From Bacteroidia bacterium (GTDB lineage Bacteria > Bacteroidota > Bacteroidia > NS11-12g > UBA9320): a DNA stretch of 61,728 bases. The stretch covers positions 49,276 to 111,003 of the forward strand of contig JAEPQQ010000004.1 of NCBI GenBank assembly GCA_017640445.1, read 5' to 3'. A program made the translations under genes and the position numbers. Below are positions 59,640 through 61,728 of this stretch, piece by piece. Within the stretch, counting starts at the first letter, position 1, and every line of letters starts with the position of its first letter. The notes beneath the pieces were generated by a model. The model did no database searches. It saw only the letters and a program-made list of their open reading frames with translations, and was not told the origin of the DNA.

Positions 59640-61728
59640 TTAGTGTTTTATCACTAATCTCTTTACAATGTTGGTTGAACCGTCTACGTACTTCACAAAG
59701 TAAATACCGGTATCTACATTCGACAGGTCAAGGTTTGCAGTTCCGTCGAAGTTTAACTCTGCATCCTGAACCATCTTACCGTTTATATCAATAACCTGAA
59801 CCTTACCTGTTCCGGCACCACTGCTTAGTCGTACCTTAACATAATCTTTTGCCGGGTTAGGGAACAAGTTTACACTTAGATCGTTTTGCTCAAGCAAGCT
59901 GTTTACCATTACTACATCTGAGTAATCATAGCTACCATCAAAGTCCACTTGTTTGATTCGGTAGTAGTTTACATCTGCATAGGGTCTTTCGTCAATGAAT
60001 TGGTAACGCGTTACTTCTACTGAGTATCCAGCGCCATTCATTTGGCCAATGGTCTCCCAGTGAGCTCCATCATGCGTACGCTCAATTACGAAATGGCTGT
60101 TGTTATCTTCAGATCCGGTAGCCCAATCAAGTTGAACTACGTTTCCTACAAGTCTTCCTTCAAAAGACAACCATTCTACAGGTAGTGCTCCACCCCAAAG
60201 TCCAAAGTCGTTCAACGAATCGTGGTTACCACCTGAGGTAAACACAGCCGTTTCAATATTGTCTGTGGTAAGACTTGAGCCACTTGGCACTGTGCTTTCG
60301 TCAATTGCCGTAGTGTAACATACCGTCGCTCCAGTTGAAGTGGTCGTTGATGTTTGATAGTTTACAACCAGTACAGGTGCTTGCGATGAATAACCGTCGT
60401 ATGAATATGCATCTCTACGTCCGTCAATATCATCAAAAATAAGTACCATATCATTACCCGATACCCAGCCATTGCGTCCTACAATTTCTTCAACAATATC
60501 ACTAATGTCAGGTGTGTTATATGTATAATATTGATACCAAGAACCTGGCTCCCAGGTTTTGCTGTTGGATGTATACGTTCGGCTTGAGATATCATAATCA
60601 GATGATCCAAAGGAATTTGCGTCATCCGTATCTTCTCCATAAATTTTGATCTTGGTGTATGCCGAACGAGAATCTTCAGACATAAAGGTAACATAAGCGC
60701 TAGTGATGGTGGCACCTTGAGGAATGGTCAGCGAACGGAAACGCACTCCGGATAGATAATAACCCAAACGTAGTTGACTTTCCCACCGTCTCATTTCAGC
60801 ATCGTCTTTTTGGTAGGCATCATCAGAACCACTGGAAACACGCTTTGAAAGACTCGAGTTCGACGTAGTGGTGGTAGTTGTATCATAGTTTCGAATGAAT
60901 GAATACTTACCATCTGCGCCAACTACTGTGCTTTCCAATACTTGCTCTCCATTATCAATTGTGCCGTCACAGTCGTCGTCTGAATACAACAACACTTTAA
61001 CACCTGAAACACCGTTCTCAAAAGATTCGCGAACACCATTTTCGTTAACATCAGCGTATACCGTACCTGATATTACATTTACAAAGTTGGTTGAGTCTAC
61101 AACGTAACCGAAGTTGTTATTTTCATCTTTTTGTCTGCCCGCGGTAAAGCTTGCAACTTCAACGTTGTCAGTCGTATATTCATTGTTAGCAGGTAGGTCA
61201 CCCGTGTTCGAAAACAATACGTAGTTGTCTGTTCCCGAAGTGTATTCTAATCGAAAGTTGTAATATCCATCAGCATAGGTTCTAATAGTGTCGACAAATA
61301 CGTCCGTACCGTTGTCGTATTTGCCGTTGTTGTTGGCATCCTTGTACAAGTATACCAGGTATCCATTCTTACCATAATCTCCGGTGTTGAATGTGGTGTC
61401 CTCGTTTGCATCGTAGAATACGTATCCAGAAACCTCAACCGTTGTAATTGGGTCTCCAAAAACACAGTCACACGTTTCCATGTCACCACCCCAAAGAGTA
61501 AACGCCTTGGTTACGTCACCGTTTTGAAGGTCAACTTTCCATAAGGTATTATCCAGTGAACTCGAGCTGGCATTCGCGCCAGAGGTTACATAAAGGTCAC
61601 CTACAGCATCAAATGCCATACCTTCAATATCGTTAATGGTGTTGAACTGACGTACCAACTCCATGTTGCCGTTTGTTGTATTGATGGTAAACAGATAGTC
61701 GTAGTTTTGACTGGTTCCGTTCATGTTG
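59640..61728 (-). CDS. SdrD-B-like surface adhesin, N-terminus cut by the window edge
   Basis: At least 695 residues; the frame runs off the window, since its first visible residues (NGTSQNYDYLFTINTTNG) match residue ~228 onward of the neighbouring paralogue. Domain order is the same: propeller-like part, SdrD B-like domains (FYDANEDTTFNTGD, DVNENGVRESFE, DDDCDGTIDNGE), fibronectin-like segment and T9SS tail. Between two Thr-rich linkers in the last SdrD B-like domain it carries an extra ~165-residue beta-rich domain (AYQKDDAEMRRW..VLVVNYQ) that the paralogue lacks. Confidence 0.85.
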   Translation of the reverse strand, partial: NMNGTSQNYDYLFTINTTNGNMELVRQFNTINDIEGMAFDAVGDLYVTSGANASSSSLDNTLWKVDLQNGDVTKAFTLWGGDMETCDCVFGDPITTVEVSGYVFYDANEDTTFNTGDYGKNGYLVYLYKDANNNGKYDNGTDVFVDTIRTYADGYYNFRLEYTSGTDNYVLFSNTGDLPANNEYTTDNVEVASFTAGRQKDENNNFGYVVDSTNFVNVISGTVYADVNENGVRESFENGVSGVKVLLYSDDDCDGTIDNGEQVLESTVVGADGKYSFIRNYDTTTTTTSNSSLSKRVSSGSDDAYQKDDAEMRRWESQLRLGYYLSGVRFRSLTIPQGATITSAYVTFMSEDSRSAYTKIKIYGEDTDDANSFGSSDYDISSRTYTSNSKTWEPGSWYQYYTYNTPDISDIVEEIVGRNGWVSGNDMVLIFDDIDGRRDAYSYDGYSSQAPVLVVNYQTSTTTSTGATVCYTTAIDESTVPSGSSLTTDNIETAVFTSGGNHDSLNDFGLWGGALPVEWLSFEGRLVGNVVQLDWATGSEDNNSHFVIERTHDGAHWETIGQMNGAGYSVEVTRYQFIDERPYADVNYYRIKQVDFDGSYDYSDVVMVNSLLEQNDLSVNLFPNPAKDYVKVRLSSGAGTGKVQVIDINGKMVQDAELNFDGTANLDLSNVDTGIYFVKYVDGSTNIVKRLVIKH

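Overview
The window reads as a Bacteroidota chromosome, most likely a Flavobacteriales-type marine or aquatic bacterium. The signs are gliding/type IX secretion (T9SS) C-terminal sorting domains on many secreted proteins, outer-membrane barrel proteins of Bacteroidota-only families, '-7' promoter boxes of the form TAnnTTTG, and few Shine-Dalgarno sites. No integrase, transposase, rRNA or CRISPR was seen.

Region 1 (1-7006) is the unusual part: an apparent RNA-repair island, all on the + strand. It holds an RNA ligase gene (rtcB) translationally coupled to a small acidic unknown protein. A structured, gene-free 3' region with a terminator follows. Next comes a promoter with a leader, a boxA-like element and an intrinsic terminator, and directly after that a dense array of 15 tRNA or tRNA-like units (2659-3934). 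Several units are abnormal: one lacks the whole anticodon arm, one lacks a T loop, and others share one body but carry different anticodon arms. A second promoter nearly identical to the rtcB promoter (3961-3997) then drives two tRNAs interrupted in the anticodon loop by about 120 and 80 bases (Asn GTT, Leu TAG), an orphan T arm, and a 747-residue protein with a CxH..CxxC finger and a TerD-like C-terminal domain. Matching promoters, an RNA ligase and interrupted tRNAs in one locus suggest a single co-regulated tRNA repair, splicing or replacement system. No nuclease that would cut the RNAs is visible here.

Region 2 (7005-10248, - strand) holds a SAM methyltransferase, a secreted unknown, a DUF4440-like protein, a YfiT/DinB-type hydrolase and a GNAT fusion protein. 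Region 3 (10417-26847) is dominated by exported proteins: a nuclease-fold T9SS protein, an outer-membrane barrel, an 1822-residue alpha-2-macroglobulin lipoprotein, a GH16 glycosidase with barrel-like neighbours, an AlkA-type DNA glycosylase, a secreted esterase, and HemW. Region 4 (27043-35808) has a cold-shock protein converging on a DEAD-box helicase, an epimerase, a sugar-nucleotide operon (aminotransferase, UDP-glucose dehydrogenase, UDP-glucuronate decarboxylase) and Kdo transferase.

Region 5 (35818-44940) holds a giant TraB/GumN protein, D-aminoacyl-tRNA deacylase, a nitroreductase, a superoxide dismutase, DUF1232 and AsmA-type proteins. Region 6 (45436-61728) is mostly surface biology: a YadA-head/S74-chaperone protein, T9SS cargo, a LytS/LytTR two-component pair, two thioredoxin-fold proteins, an M23 peptidase and two paralogous SdrD-B-like adhesins, the second cut by the window edge. 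Starts were moved downstream wherever the longest open frame began with TTG and a better ATG with a signal peptide or conserved N-terminus lay inside.
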